From: Rhizosphaericola mali
GTDB taxonomy: Bacteria > Bacteroidota > Bacteroidia > Chitinophagales > Chitinophagaceae
NCBI RefSeq assembly: GCF_004337365.2
Contig: NZ_CP044016.1
Location: forward strand, 3,472,001 to 3,536,000
Direction of reading: 5' to 3'
DNA: 64,000 bases
The position numbers were made by a program, and so were the translations under genes. Below, in pieces: positions 17,493 through 26,477 of this stretch; within the stretch, counting starts at the first letter, position 1, and every line of letters starts with the position of its first letter. Below the pieces are notes generated by a model. That model was not told the DNA's origin and ran no database searches. It saw nothing but the letters and a program-made list of their open reading frames with translations.

Positions 17493-18026
17493 ATGAGCCA
17501 ATTATTAAAAAATATTATCCGCTTTATCGTATTTATTCTATTACAAGCTTTTGTATTGGATAAAATTCCGATGATTCACCAATTTGTGAAACCGTATATT
17601 TATTTTTTATTTTTATTGTGGCTACCATTCTCTCTTCCAAGAATAACTTTACTAATTATTGGATTGGTATTTGGATTGACAATGGATAGTTTTAGTGGCA
17701 CACCTGGATTGCATGCAGCACCTTGTGTATTAATATGTTATTTGCGTCCATTTTTACTAAATGTACTTTTACCACAAGAAAAATTGGAAGTTAGTTATAT
17801 AGAACCAGGAATCAAAAGTTTGGGATTCGCACAATATTTTACCTATATCCTTATTCTTACATTTGTCCATCATGCATTTTTAATTTTCTTGGAATGGATG
17901 TCCTTCGGTAATTTCTTATATTTTATCTTCAAAGTCGCAGCAAGTACTATTTTAAGTTTGGTATTAGTTTTCATTGCCGAACTATTATTTATGCGAAAAG
18001 CAAAATTCCGAACCAACGCAGCTTAA
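17493..18026 (+). CDS. mreD: Rod shape-determining protein MreD
   Basis: A 177-residue protein with about five or six transmembrane helices, typical of MreD, which works with MreB, MreC, RodA and PBP2. The family-like stretch is LVFGLTMDSFSGTPGLHAAPC. The gene starts immediately after the mreC stop, so translational coupling is likely. A separate -7 element follows in the gap before mrdA. Confidence 0.93.
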   Translation: MSQLLKNIIRFIVFILLQAFVLDKIPMIHQFVKPYIYFLFLLWLPFSLPRITLLIIGLVFGLTMDSFSGTPGLHAAPCVLICYLRPFLLNVLLPQEKLEVSYIEPGIKSLGFAQYFTYILILTFVHHAFLIFLEWMSFGNFLYFIFKVAASTILSLVLVFIAELLFMRKAKFRTNAA

Positions 18027-18086
18027 GCATTTCACCTAACCTATCGAATATTAAAATTTCTATTTAGAATATCCTTCTATCTTCTT

Positions 18087-18094
18087 TAAATTTG
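18087..18094 (+). promoter_or_regulatory. -7 promoter element ahead of mrdA
   Basis: TAAATTTG (TAnnTTTG consensus) lies 56 nt before the mrdA ATG, in the 123-nt gap after mreD, so mrdA-rodA may also be transcribed separately from mreBCD. Confidence 0.4.
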
Positions 18095-18149
18095 TTGCAT
18101 AATATTGCATTACAATACAACCGATTAAGGTAATTTCAATACATATAAA

Positions 18150-20324
18150 ATGCCTCAAGAAAATAATCAAGCAAGGAGTCGCGTCGTTCAGATCATATTT
18201 CTGGCGGTATTTCTTGTTATTACAGGTCAATTATTACACCTACAACTTTTTTCCAATACATTTCGCTTACAAGCGGAAAGCAATGCGATTTATCGTAAAG
18301 TAATGTATCCTGACAGAGGAATCATTTTTGACCGAAAAGGTAAAGCGATTTTGGAAAATGCCATCATGTATGACTTGGTAATCACTCCTGCCGAAGCACG
18401 ACATGGCATGGATACCATGACTTTGTGCAAAATTTTGGATATCGATACGGCAGAATATCACAAAAGAGTATTGACGGCTATTATTAAAAATGGCTATTAC
18501 AAGTCATCCACATTTGAAGCCTTGCTTTCTCCAGAGAAATATGCACATCTGAATGAATCTTTATATAAATTTCCAGGATTTCTTCTACAAGAAAGATCTG
18601 TAAGAACCTATCCATTCCCAGTGGCTGCCAATGTATTGGGAAGATTAGGCGAAGTAGATTCTTCTTTCTTAGCCAAACATGATGGCGAGGGTTATCAATC
18701 TGGAGATTTCACCGGCGTTACGGGTTTGGAAAATACCTATGAAAGAGTTTTGATGGGTAGACGAGGTGTAAAACGTTATTTAAGAGACAACCATGGTCGT
18801 ATACAAGGTTCTTGGGAGAAAGGAGAATATGACACCTCAGCAATTGCAGGTAGAAATATTCATTCAACAATCGATATCGAATTACAACAATTAGGGGAAA
18901 AATTATTTCAACATAAAATCGGTGCAGCAGTTGCCATCAATCCCAAAACCGGCGGAATTCTAGCAATGATCTCTGCTCCTACATTTGACCCCAATCTTTT
19001 ATCTCCGGCGAACCGCCGTAAAAATTATGGTAGATTAATTTTGGATACGGCACGTCCAATGTGGAATCGCGGTATTCAAGGGCAATATCCTCCAGGATCT
19101 ACATTCAAACCATTGAATGCATTAGTAGCCTTAGATGAGGGTTTGATCACGCCAAATTTTGGGGTACAATGTTATGGTGGATATTCTGGTTGTGGAAGAT
19201 ATATTAGATGTACAGAGTCCTGGGCAGGACATGCGGCTAATCTGCGCACCGCATTAGCTCAATCATGTAATTCCTATTTTTCTATTACTTATCGTATGGA
19301 AGTGGACAATCCGAAATATGGTAATGTAAAGAAGGGCTATATGGCATGGAAAAAATACATGAACAATTTCGGCTTAGGTGTCAAATTAGGAGTAGACTTA
19401 CCTAGCGAACAAAAAGGCAATATTCCAGACACTTCAGGCTATAATAAAGATTTTAATGGGCACTGGAACAGTTGTAGCAATGTAACGTTAGGAATAGGTC
19501 AAGATAGGATGACAGTAACGCCTTTACAACTTGCAAACGAAGCTAGCCTTCTTGCAAATGGCGGTTATTATTATGTTCCTCATTTTGTAGAAAATATTGA
19601 AAATGAAAACGATGAAGATCGCGAACAATTGAAACCTTATCGTACCAAACACAAAGTATTAAATATCAGTTCAACGGCTTTTGATGCAGTTCATGCAGGT
19701 ATGGCTGACGTTGCAACAGAAGGTACAGCTGCGAGAATTAGTATCCCAGGTATAAAATTTGCCGCTAAAACAGGTACGGCACAGAATCCTCATGGTAAAA
19801 ACCATGCGGTTTTCATCGCCTATGCACCAGTAAACAATCCACGTATTGCCATCGCAGTAGTCGTTGAAAATTCTGGTTATGGTGCTACTTGGGCAGGTCC
19901 AATCGCAGGAATGATGATGGAAAAATATTTGAATGATACACTTACAGCAAACAGCAAAGCAGAAGCAGAACATTTTTCTGAAATTAATTTGATTCCAGAT
20001 GCCATCAAGCATTGGTATGTAGTTAAGGACTCATTAAAACAAGTAAGATTAATCAATCAGGCGAATAAAGGAGTAGATTCCCTACCTCCAGCGAATTTAT
20101 TCAAACCACAAGAAGCGCCTAAAACCGAATTTGATCCAGAAGCTGAACCAAATAGAAAAGAAGATGATAGTAAATTGCCCAACAATATTCAAATATTTAA
20201 TCTTCCAGCAGATACCAAAAATCATTTTCCTTACCAAAATAATAGCAATACCTTACCCAATTATTTCTTAATACCCGACAATCGTTATTTTATTAAGGAT
20301 AAATACAATTGGTATATACAATAA
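18150..20324 (+). CDS. mrdA: Penicillin-binding protein 2 (peptidoglycan transpeptidase)
   Basis: The class B PBP of the elongasome, which cross-links peptidoglycan during side-wall growth. It has 724 residues, longer than many PBP2 proteins because of a hydrophilic Pro/Glu/Asn-rich C-terminal tail (about the last 80 residues). It has an N-terminal membrane anchor (about residues 9-27), then the dimerisation domain with VMYPDRGIIFDRKGK, and the transpeptidase domain with the three active-site motifs: STFKP (SxxK, catalytic Ser), SCN (SxN, in QSCNSYF) and KTGTAQ (KTG). The expected partner rodA follows 10 nt later. Confidence 0.96.
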   Translation: MPQENNQARSRVVQIIFLAVFLVITGQLLHLQLFSNTFRLQAESNAIYRKVMYPDRGIIFDRKGKAILENAIMYDLVITPAEARHGMDTMTLCKILDIDTAEYHKRVLTAIIKNGYYKSSTFEALLSPEKYAHLNESLYKFPGFLLQERSVRTYPFPVAANVLGRLGEVDSSFLAKHDGEGYQSGDFTGVTGLENTYERVLMGRRGVKRYLRDNHGRIQGSWEKGEYDTSAIAGRNIHSTIDIELQQLGEKLFQHKIGAAVAINPKTGGILAMISAPTFDPNLLSPANRRKNYGRLILDTARPMWNRGIQGQYPPGSTFKPLNALVALDEGLITPNFGVQCYGGYSGCGRYIRCTESWAGHAANLRTALAQSCNSYFSITYRMEVDNPKYGNVKKGYMAWKKYMNNFGLGVKLGVDLPSEQKGNIPDTSGYNKDFNGHWNSCSNVTLGIGQDRMTVTPLQLANEASLLANGGYYYVPHFVENIENENDEDREQLKPYRTKHKVLNISSTAFDAVHAGMADVATEGTAARISIPGIKFAAKTGTAQNPHGKNHAVFIAYAPVNNPRIAIAVVVENSGYGATWAGPIAGMMMEKYLNDTLTANSKAEAEHFSEINLIPDAIKHWYVVKDSLKQVRLINQANKGVDSLPPANLFKPQEAPKTEFDPEAEPNRKEDDSKLPNNIQIFNLPADTKNHFPYQNNSNTLPNYFLIPDNRYFIKDKYNWYIQ

Positions 20325-20334
20325 TTAATAAAGA

Positions 20335-21681
20335 ATGGCACTAGACAACAATAAATCGTTGGCAAAAGGAGTAGATTGGATTGTAATTTTAATCTATGCA
20401 TTACTTGTATCTACAGGTATATTATGCATATTTATGGTTGAATATAATCCAGATGCAAACGTGCTTGCGTCTTTTTTTTCAGGGAAAACAGATTATAGTA
20501 AGCAGATCATTTTTGCGATGATATGTGCATTGGTAGGTACATTCATTCTTTTGAGTGATAGTAAACTATATACCGCATTTGCCAATTTGTTGTATGTATT
20601 TGGGATATTTTTGATGCTTTTGACATTTGTATTAGGAAAAAATGTCAATGGATCGAAAAGTTGGATTCCGTTAGGAGGTGGCTTCAATCTCCAACCTGCC
20701 GAGTTGTGCAAGATCTTCACTTCTTTAGCATTGGCAAAATACCTGTCGATGCAAGATCTGGATTTTACCAAAGTAAAATCTCAAGCCATTGCAGCAGCGA
20801 TTTCTTTAGCGCCAGCATGCCTTTCTATTTTGCAGAATGAAACAGGACTAGCATTGGTATATTTTAGCTTTTTCATTGTTATGTTTAGAGAAGGTTTACC
20901 TGGTTGGATTTTGATTGTGGGAGGATCCTTCGCCGCATTAGTCATTGCCACATTAATTGTAGAGCCCAATACATTAGCTATAGTTTTGACATTAATAGCG
21001 GCAATCGCAGTATATATTTTACGCAAACAAATCAAGCGAAGTAAGGTTATTTTATATTTTATTCTAGTTCTTTGGGTGGGTTGTGTAGGTATACAAAGAT
21101 TTGCGGTTCCTTATATTTTTAACAATGTATTCCAATGTTATCAATCTACGAGAATCTATTCCATGGTCGGAAAGGAATATGATTGTAGTCAAAATAGAAG
21201 TACGCAAAAACGTGAAGCGCAGGACAAAAAAGTAACGAAACCAGATGACTATAATGTACGTCAAAGTAAAATCGCAATTGGTTCGGGTGGTTTGCTTGGT
21301 CGGGGTTTTCTAAAAGGTACACAGACAAGAGGGAAATATGTACCCGAACAACAAACCGACTTTATATTTACCTCTATCGGCGAGGCATTTGGGTTTGTTG
21401 GCAGCTTTGTTTTCCTATCCTTATATATGTTCCTTTTATACCGCATTATTTGGATGGCGGAGCGACAACGCAGTACTTTTAGTCGTGTATATGCCTATTG
21501 TGTAGCGAGTATTTTGCTATTTCACATTTTGGTAAATGTTTGCATGACGATTGGTTTATTTCCGATTGTAGGTATTCCATTACCGATGGTGAGCTATGGA
21601 GGATCTTCCTTATTAACCTTTACCGTTTTAATATTTATCCTAATACGTTTGGATGCAGATCGACAAAAAGTATTGAGATAA
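20335..21681 (+). CDS. rodA: Rod shape-determining protein RodA (SEDS peptidoglycan glycosyltransferase)
   Basis: A SEDS-family polymerase that makes glycan strands with PBP2. It has 448 residues and about 10 transmembrane helices, somewhat longer than proteobacterial RodA (about 370). The family motifs are NGSKSWIPLGGGFNLQPAEL (helices 3-4), QSKIAIGSGGLLGRGFLKGTQ and the P-loop-like FVPEQQTDFIFTSIGEAFGF region, and near the end GLFPIVGIPLPMVSYGGSSL. The extra length lies in the large loop before the QSKIAIGSGG motif, with a Lys/Arg/Gln-rich stretch and a Cys pair. It is last in the elongasome gene set. Confidence 0.95.
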   Translation: MALDNNKSLAKGVDWIVILIYALLVSTGILCIFMVEYNPDANVLASFFSGKTDYSKQIIFAMICALVGTFILLSDSKLYTAFANLLYVFGIFLMLLTFVLGKNVNGSKSWIPLGGGFNLQPAELCKIFTSLALAKYLSMQDLDFTKVKSQAIAAAISLAPACLSILQNETGLALVYFSFFIVMFREGLPGWILIVGGSFAALVIATLIVEPNTLAIVLTLIAAIAVYILRKQIKRSKVILYFILVLWVGCVGIQRFAVPYIFNNVFQCYQSTRIYSMVGKEYDCSQNRSTQKREAQDKKVTKPDDYNVRQSKIAIGSGGLLGRGFLKGTQTRGKYVPEQQTDFIFTSIGEAFGFVGSFVFLSLYMFLLYRIIWMAERQRSTFSRVYAYCVASILLFHILVNVCMTIGLFPIVGIPLPMVSYGGSSLLTFTVLIFILIRLDADRQKVLR

Positions 21682-21724
21682 ATCAAGTACTACAATTATT
21701 TAAATGTGCATTGACAATCCCCCT

Positions 21725-21732
21725 TATCTTTG
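21725..21732 (+). promoter_or_regulatory. -7 promoter element of adk
   Basis: TATCTTTG matches TAnnTTTG, 26 nt before the adk ATG at 21758. Confidence 0.45.
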
Positions 21733-21757
21733 CACCTCATTAAAATTTTGAAATGTA

Positions 21758-22324
21758 ATGTTCAATATTATTTTATTTGGACCTCCCGGAAGTGGAAAAG
21801 GCACACAAAGTGAAAATCTTGTAAAAAAATACGGCCTTATCCATTTAAGTACAGGAGATCTATTGCGTGCTCAGATTACTCAACAAACACCATTAGGACT
21901 TGAAGCAAAAACATTAATGGACAAAGGAGAATTAGTTCCTGACCATGTCGTTATCGGAATGATTGATGATGTAGTATCTTCCAATCCAGAAGCAAAAGGT
22001 TTCTTATTTGATGGATTTCCTCGTACAGTAGCGCAAGCAGAGGCATTGGATCAACTTTTGGAAAGTAAAAATGCCAAAGTGGATATCCTATTGTCTCTTG
22101 TCGTACCAGAAGATGAATTGGTAAAACGTCTTTTAAATAGAGGGAAAACCAGCGGTAGAACGGATGATCAAAATGAATCAATTGTCGCTGATCGCATCAA
22201 AGAATACCATAAAAAAACAACAGCAGTTGCTGATTACTACAAAAAATTTGACAAAGTCAATGAAATCGTAGGCGTTGGTTCTGTAGACGAAATATTTGAA
22301 GCTTTACAAAAAGCGATCGGATAG
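21758..22324 (+). CDS. adk: Adenylate kinase
   Basis: It converts AMP and ATP to two ADP in the cytoplasm. The protein has 188 residues. The P-loop GPPGSGKGTQ is at residues 7-16. The AMP-binding segment HLSTGDLLRAQ, the signature FLFDGFPRTVAQAEAL and the arginine-bearing LLNRGKTSGRTDDQNE follow. The LID is the short form without a zinc-binding insertion, the usual type in Bacteroidota. A -7 element sits just upstream, and a terminator directly follows the stop. Confidence 0.97.
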   Translation: MFNIILFGPPGSGKGTQSENLVKKYGLIHLSTGDLLRAQITQQTPLGLEAKTLMDKGELVPDHVVIGMIDDVVSSNPEAKGFLFDGFPRTVAQAEALDQLLESKNAKVDILLSLVVPEDELVKRLLNRGKTSGRTDDQNESIVADRIKEYHKKTTAVADYYKKFDKVNEIVGVGSVDEIFEALQKAIG

Positions 22325-22326
22325 TA

Positions 22327-22361
22327 AAATAAAAGGGAAACGAATCGTTTCCCTTTTATTT
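22327..22361. terminator. Bidirectional terminator between adk and a convergent gene
   Basis: Inverted repeat with arms AAATAAAAGGGAAACGA and TCGTTTCCCTTTTATTT around a one-base centre, so the tip must open to form a loop. It lies exactly between two convergent stops. Confidence 0.85.
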
Positions 22362-22991
22362 TTAATTCAATTTAACCTCTACTATTTCTCCGTCATTTTT
22401 TACTTCGACTATTTTACTTAAATAATCACAATAATTATTGCGATAATTATCTCTTGCATAATAATCCACTTGACCACCATAACTACCGTATCCACTTCCT
22501 GTATAACGATTATATGTGCCGCTTTGTGACCAATTCAAAATACCTTCTAAAAAATAACGTCCTGGTTTCATTTCAGGAAAAGTAAATTCACCCGAACTAT
22601 TGGTAATAGCTTCCAATCTCCAACGCATTGCATCATTGGAAATAAAAGCAAATTTTAATTTTTTCGGATTTACTTTTTTCTTCAAAGAAAGATACTCTTC
22701 AAAATACGGCGTCATTGGGAAAAGGGTAATCAAAATTTTATTAGCTAATAATTTTTTCCCTGTTCGGATGTTGAAACCAATATTATTATTGGGACGAATA
22801 TAAGCGATGCCTTTGATTGTACCTGTGCCACGCGCCAACATCGTCTTGGCTTGCAAACTATCAAAAGCGACTTTTGGCATTAAATAAACGGTGTCATTGC
22901 GCTCGGGTTGCACATATTGTGCAACCACATTAGAAAGGGCAAATACGCTACAAAGAAGCAACAAGCAAAGTTTTGTTTTTTTCATTTTCAC
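22362..22991 (-). CDS. Secreted protein with carboxypeptidase-regulatory-like beta domain (hypothetical)
   Basis: A 209-residue protein with a signal peptide (MKMKKTKLCLLLLCSVFALS, cleavage near NVVAQ). The mature part has a sandwich-like stretch, RGTGTIKGIAYIRPNN early and ITNSSGEFTFPEMKPGRYFLEG later, which resembles carboxypeptidase-regulatory/transthyretin-like domains (pattern: new value, fill-in, G-x-F-x-F...PGxY). A Gly/Tyr/Ser/Arg-rich loop (about residues 155-190) follows. There is no catalytic motif. Probably periplasmic or surface-exposed; function unknown. It is convergent to adk and divergent from the TPP riboswitch. Confidence 0.75.
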   Translation of the reverse strand: MKMKKTKLCLLLLCSVFALSNVVAQYVQPERNDTVYLMPKVAFDSLQAKTMLARGTGTIKGIAYIRPNNNIGFNIRTGKKLLANKILITLFPMTPYFEEYLSLKKKVNPKKLKFAFISNDAMRWRLEAITNSSGEFTFPEMKPGRYFLEGILNWSQSGTYNRYTGSGYGSYGGQVDYYARDNYRNNYCDYLSKIVEVKNDGEIVEVKLN

Positions 22992-23014
22992 TAATTATTA
23001 GAAGTCCGGTATTA

Positions 23015-23022
23015 CAAATATA
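23015..23022 (-). promoter_or_regulatory. -7 promoter element for the secreted protein gene
   Basis: On the minus strand this reads TATATTTG (TAnnTTTG), 23 nt before the ATG at 22991. Confidence 0.4.
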
Positions 23023-23107
23023 AAAAATATTGAATACTCAATTTTCAAGCCATATTCTTTCCCTAGTACAATTGTAAAAACTTTTGTAATTTGCATTGAA
23101 AATTATT

Positions 23108-23180
23108 TAACCCGGGGTGCCGTAACAAGCTGAGAGATACCCGTATTACCTGAACAGGATAATGCCTGCGAAGGGATGGT
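23108..23180 (+). ncRNA. TPP riboswitch (THI element)
   Basis: The conserved thi-box core is plain to see: CCGGGGTGCC, then GCTGAGAGATACCC (23129-23142), ACCTGAACAGG (23148-23158), and ATAATGCCTGCGAAGGGA (23159-23176). This is the thiamine-pyrophosphate aptamer. It lies 50-125 nt upstream of the first PnuC/PnuT-like gene. The following sequence (23185-23237) contains two GTCCAT copies, and the start codon region reads ATGGAC, so the start codon could be hidden by base-pairing (see finding). No factor-independent terminator with a T-run is visible, so translational control is more likely. Confidence 0.95.
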
Positions 23181-23231
23181 TACCGTCCATCTTTCTTTAC
23201 AAATGCATTAACTGTCCATTAAAATTAAAAA

Positions 23232-23804
23232 ATGGACTATTTTAAATCCCTAGAAATTGTCGGTCTTATCGCCGGACTTTGTTACCTTTTTCTCATTATT
23301 TGGGAAAATATTTGGTGTTGGCTATTTGGGATAATTGGCTCGCTCGTAACTGTGTTTCTTTATTTCCATGCAAAACTCTATTTAGAATCCATTCTAAATA
23401 TTTATTATGTTCTTGCTGGTGTTTATGGCTGGTATTATTGGAAAGAAAAAAGTAAAAAAGAAGCTTTATCTGTATCTGAATGGGAAAATAATAAACATGT
23501 TGTTTTGATTGCAATCTCCATAGTACTCAGTATTGGCACAGGTTTTTTAATGAAAAAATATACAGATTCACCTCATCCTTTTATCGATGCAACGATGGCG
23601 ATATTTAGTTTGTCTGCAACCGTATTGGAAGCACGTAAAATATTGTCTGCATGGATTTATTGGTTTTTTATCAATGGTGTTTCTATCTGGTTACAAGTAG
23701 ATAGAGGTTTGAATTTGTATAGTATTCTTTCTATTTTTTACACGATCATGTCGATTATGGGTTATCTACAATGGAAAAAGAGTTATAACTTACAATCCAA
23801 TTAA
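23232..23804 (+). CDS. pnuT: PnuC/PnuT-family vitamin transporter, copy 1 (likely thiamine, PnuT)
   Basis: A 190-residue inner-membrane protein of the PnuC family, with about seven transmembrane helices. The family core ENIWCWLFGIIGSLVTVF is near residues 26-43, followed by KLYLESILNIYYVLAGVYGW and the tyrosine-rich W-x-YW helix. PnuC proteins move NMN or nicotinamide riboside, and PnuT proteins move thiamine. The TPP riboswitch directly upstream makes thiamine the likely substrate. The assignment is by context; sequence alone does not separate PnuT from PnuC. A near-copy follows 12 nt downstream. Confidence 0.9.
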   Translation: MDYFKSLEIVGLIAGLCYLFLIIWENIWCWLFGIIGSLVTVFLYFHAKLYLESILNIYYVLAGVYGWYYWKEKSKKEALSVSEWENNKHVVLIAISIVLSIGTGFLMKKYTDSPHPFIDATMAIFSLSATVLEARKILSAWIYWFFINGVSIWLQVDRGLNLYSILSIFYTIMSIMGYLQWKKSYNLQSN

Positions 23805-23816
23805 GTAAAATGAGCT

Positions 23817-24404
23817 ATGACCACAGCGGAGATTTTGCAATATACAGGTGTTGTTTTTTGGATTATTTATTTGGTGCTGGCTGTACAAGAGAATATTTGG
23901 TGCTGGCTATTTGGAATAATGGCGTCAGCAGTAACGGTATTTAATTTTTTCGAAAGTAAAATTTACTCTGAGGCATTTGTCAATATCTATTATATCGGTG
24001 CAGCAATTTACGGTTGGAATTATTGGTTAAAAAATAGGAAAAATGATACTGCACAATCCAAAGCGCCTGTGCAAATTTGGTCATTAAAAGCGCATCTAAT
24101 TGGTTACATTTCAACTGCAATATTTGCCCTCCTACTAGGTTTTATTTTAGATAAATATACGGATAGTCCAAGACCTTATTTAGATGCGGCAACGGCATCC
24201 TTTAGTTTTCTTACGACCTTCATGGAAGCGCACAAAGTGCTGACAACTTGGGTTAATTGGTTTATCATTAATTGCTTCTTGGTTTATTTGCAGATCAATC
24301 GACACTTATATCCTTATGCAGGGCTTTCTGCTTTTTTTGCAATTATGAGCGTGAGAGGTTTTTATAATTGGAGAAAATCCTATTATCTACTTGAAAAATC
24401 TTAA
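23817..24404 (+). CDS. PnuC/PnuT-family transporter, copy 2 (tandem paralogue)
   Basis: A 195-residue paralogue of the gene before it, with the same core (ENIWCWLFGIMASAVTVF, then NIYYIGAAIYGWNYW) and the same number of membrane segments, but clear divergence elsewhere. The two probably arose by tandem duplication. It is 12 nt after copy 1 and so almost certainly under the same TPP riboswitch. It may have the same substrate, transport a different form (such as hydroxymethylpyrimidine or NMN), or form a heteromer with copy 1; sequence does not decide. Confidence 0.88.
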   Translation: MTTAEILQYTGVVFWIIYLVLAVQENIWCWLFGIMASAVTVFNFFESKIYSEAFVNIYYIGAAIYGWNYWLKNRKNDTAQSKAPVQIWSLKAHLIGYISTAIFALLLGFILDKYTDSPRPYLDAATASFSFLTTFMEAHKVLTTWVNWFIINCFLVYLQINRHLYPYAGLSAFFAIMSVRGFYNWRKSYYLLEKS

Positions 24405-24440
24405 TTTAGTGATAATTAATCATACTCTAAACTGTATAAA

Positions 24441-24755
24441 ATGTCGGATATTAAACAACCAACCAAAGCCTATACAATATTTTTATATAGTATAACTTTT
24501 ACCTTTTTTATAATTGGAATATTAAGTATTTACTTTAAAGTAACGCATCATAGAAGCACGAATTCAATTTTAAATATTGCACTCTTTACTATGATTATAA
24601 CCCAATTAAGTTGCTTAATTGACCTTCATATTTTCAATAGACTAATGAGGAGCCAGGAAAAAATTATGTACACAATTGGGGTCTTATTTTTCCCTATAAT
24701 TGCCGCCCCACTTTACGTTTTCTCTGCCAGAGCAAAATATTTCGTCCAAAAGTAA
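24441..24755 (+). CDS. Small membrane protein, function unknown
   Basis: A 104-residue protein with three predicted hydrophobic helices (about residues 13-34, 45-62 and 76-96) and few charged residues between. I do not recognise the family. It follows the PnuC/PnuT pair by 36 nt on the same strand and could be co-transcribed, though no thiamine link is visible in the sequence. Its stop is only one base from the convergent recN stop, with no terminator between them. Confidence 0.6.
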   Translation: MSDIKQPTKAYTIFLYSITFTFFIIGILSIYFKVTHHRSTNSILNIALFTMIITQLSCLIDLHIFNRLMRSQEKIMYTIGVLFFPIIAAPLYVFSARAKYFVQK

Positions 24756-24756
24756 T

Positions 24757-26415
24757 TTAATCCGCCATTAATTCTTTTGCATTTGCCAGTGCGAATTCTG
24801 AAGGATTTTCTCCGCCGATCATTTGCGCGATTGCCTTGATACGATCATTTTCGGACAATAGTCGAATACCTGTATTGATGCCTTTTTCTGATTCTTTTTT
24901 GAATACAAAATAATGTGCATCTGCTTTTGCGGCAATCTGCGGTTGATGCGTAATAGAAATCACTTGAATATTTTTACCCAAAGCTTTCATAATCACGCCT
25001 ACTTGTTTAGCTGCTTCACCAGAAATCCCTGTATCGATTTCATCAAAAATCAAAGTCGGCAATTGTACATATTTCGCAACTAAAGATTTGATACTGAGCA
25101 TCAAACGGCTTAATTCACCACCGCTAGCTACTTTGGAGACCAACTCAAATTTCCCACTTTTATTGGCATCGAAAAGAAAATTGACTTGCTCTTGTCCGTA
25201 TTCATTCCAATCCGTCAACGGATCCAATTCAATTTTAATTTTTGCATTGGGCATGCCCACTTGAGTAAGTAAGGTATCAATTTCTTTTTCTGTAGTTGGT
25301 ATTATTTTTTTACGATTGACAGTAAGAACTTTCGCTTTTTCACCAAGTGATTTATGCAAAGTTTTCAATGTCGTTTCTAATGCTTGCTCGTCACCGCTAA
25401 TTTGTTCAAATTGTTGCACACGGCTTTCTAAATCTTTTTGAATGGCAATTAATTCGTTTGTGGATGCCGCATTATGTTTTTTTTGTAGTTTATAACCGAG
25501 AGAAATGCGTTCATTCAAAAAGTCAATTCTTTCTTCGTCCAGATTAGTCTGATCTGCAATAGATTCGGCCTCTTGCGCCACATCTTCAAGTTCAATCTGT
25601 ACACTTTCCAAACGCCCTGCTAAATCACCAATGGAAGCATTTATTTCACTAAAATTTCGTAGTTTATTTTGCAAAGATTTTAAAGTCTGCCCGATCGGTT
25701 CTTCGCCATCTTTGAGAACAAAATTAAGTTCATTCAAGACGCGCTTAATTTCCTCTGCGTGCGTTAACGTTTGTAGTTCTATATCTGCATTTTCCAACTC
25801 ATCGGCTGTAAAATTTGCTTCGGACAATTCACTCAATTGAAATTGCAAATAGTCTAATTCCTTGTCCGCATCTGCTTTTTTAGATTGCAGTTCGCGTAAT
25901 TGAATCTGCGTATTTTTCCATTGTTTGAATATCTGTTGATATTCTAAAACGGCTTCCTGATTATTCGCAAGTGTATCAACTACAACACGTTGAAATTTCG
26001 TATCACCAATCTGCAAAGTGTCAAACTGCTGATGCAGATCAACTAACAAAACTGCCAATTCGCGTAATTGTTGCAAGGAAACAGGCGTATCATTAATAAA
26101 ACCACGTGATTTGCCGGAGGCGGAAATTTCTCTTCGAACGACCAATTCTGGTTCTACATCTAGTTCATTATTTTTCAAAAATTGGGATAGTACAGGTAAT
26201 TCGTCCTGAGTAAAGATTCCCTCAACAATACATTTTTTGTCCTTTAATTTGAGGGACGCAATATCGGCTCTAGCACCCAACAATAAGGATAACGCACCGA
26301 TTAGGATACTCTTTCCGGCACCAGTCTCTCCCGTTATAATATTTAAACCTGCATGAAATTCAATGGAAATTTCATCTATAATGGCAAAATTTTGAATAAA
26401 TAATTTACTTATCAC
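24757..26415 (-). CDS. recN: DNA repair protein RecN
   Basis: An SMC-like ATPase used in double-strand break repair, 552 residues. It begins MISKLFIQNFAIIDEISIEF with Walker A GETGAGKSIL (about residues 30-39). The two coiled-coil arms fill the middle (rich in Gln, Glu, Leu, Lys). The C-terminal part carries the ABC signature SGGELSRLMLSIK, the Walker B LIFDEIDTGISGEAA and the end motif ISITHQPQIAAKADAHYFV. The protein is complete. It is convergent with the small membrane-protein gene; a beta-barrel receptor gene lies upstream on the same strand. Confidence 0.96.
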   Translation of the reverse strand: MISKLFIQNFAIIDEISIEFHAGLNIITGETGAGKSILIGALSLLLGARADIASLKLKDKKCIVEGIFTQDELPVLSQFLKNNELDVEPELVVRREISASGKSRGFINDTPVSLQQLRELAVLLVDLHQQFDTLQIGDTKFQRVVVDTLANNQEAVLEYQQIFKQWKNTQIQLRELQSKKADADKELDYLQFQLSELSEANFTADELENADIELQTLTHAEEIKRVLNELNFVLKDGEEPIGQTLKSLQNKLRNFSEINASIGDLAGRLESVQIELEDVAQEAESIADQTNLDEERIDFLNERISLGYKLQKKHNAASTNELIAIQKDLESRVQQFEQISGDEQALETTLKTLHKSLGEKAKVLTVNRKKIIPTTEKEIDTLLTQVGMPNAKIKIELDPLTDWNEYGQEQVNFLFDANKSGKFELVSKVASGGELSRLMLSIKSLVAKYVQLPTLIFDEIDTGISGEAAKQVGVIMKALGKNIQVISITHQPQIAAKADAHYFVFKKESEKGINTGIRLLSENDRIKAIAQMIGGENPSEFALANAKELMAD

Positions 26416-26477
26416 GCTAACTATCCGATTTTGCTGTAAAGATAGTAGAATGAAACAATTCTAAACAATTGCCTTAG

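Noticed and set aside
22327-22361. Palindrome after adk as a regulatory hairpin
   Set aside because: It lies exactly between two convergent stops with A/T runs on both sides, so a bidirectional terminator explains it.
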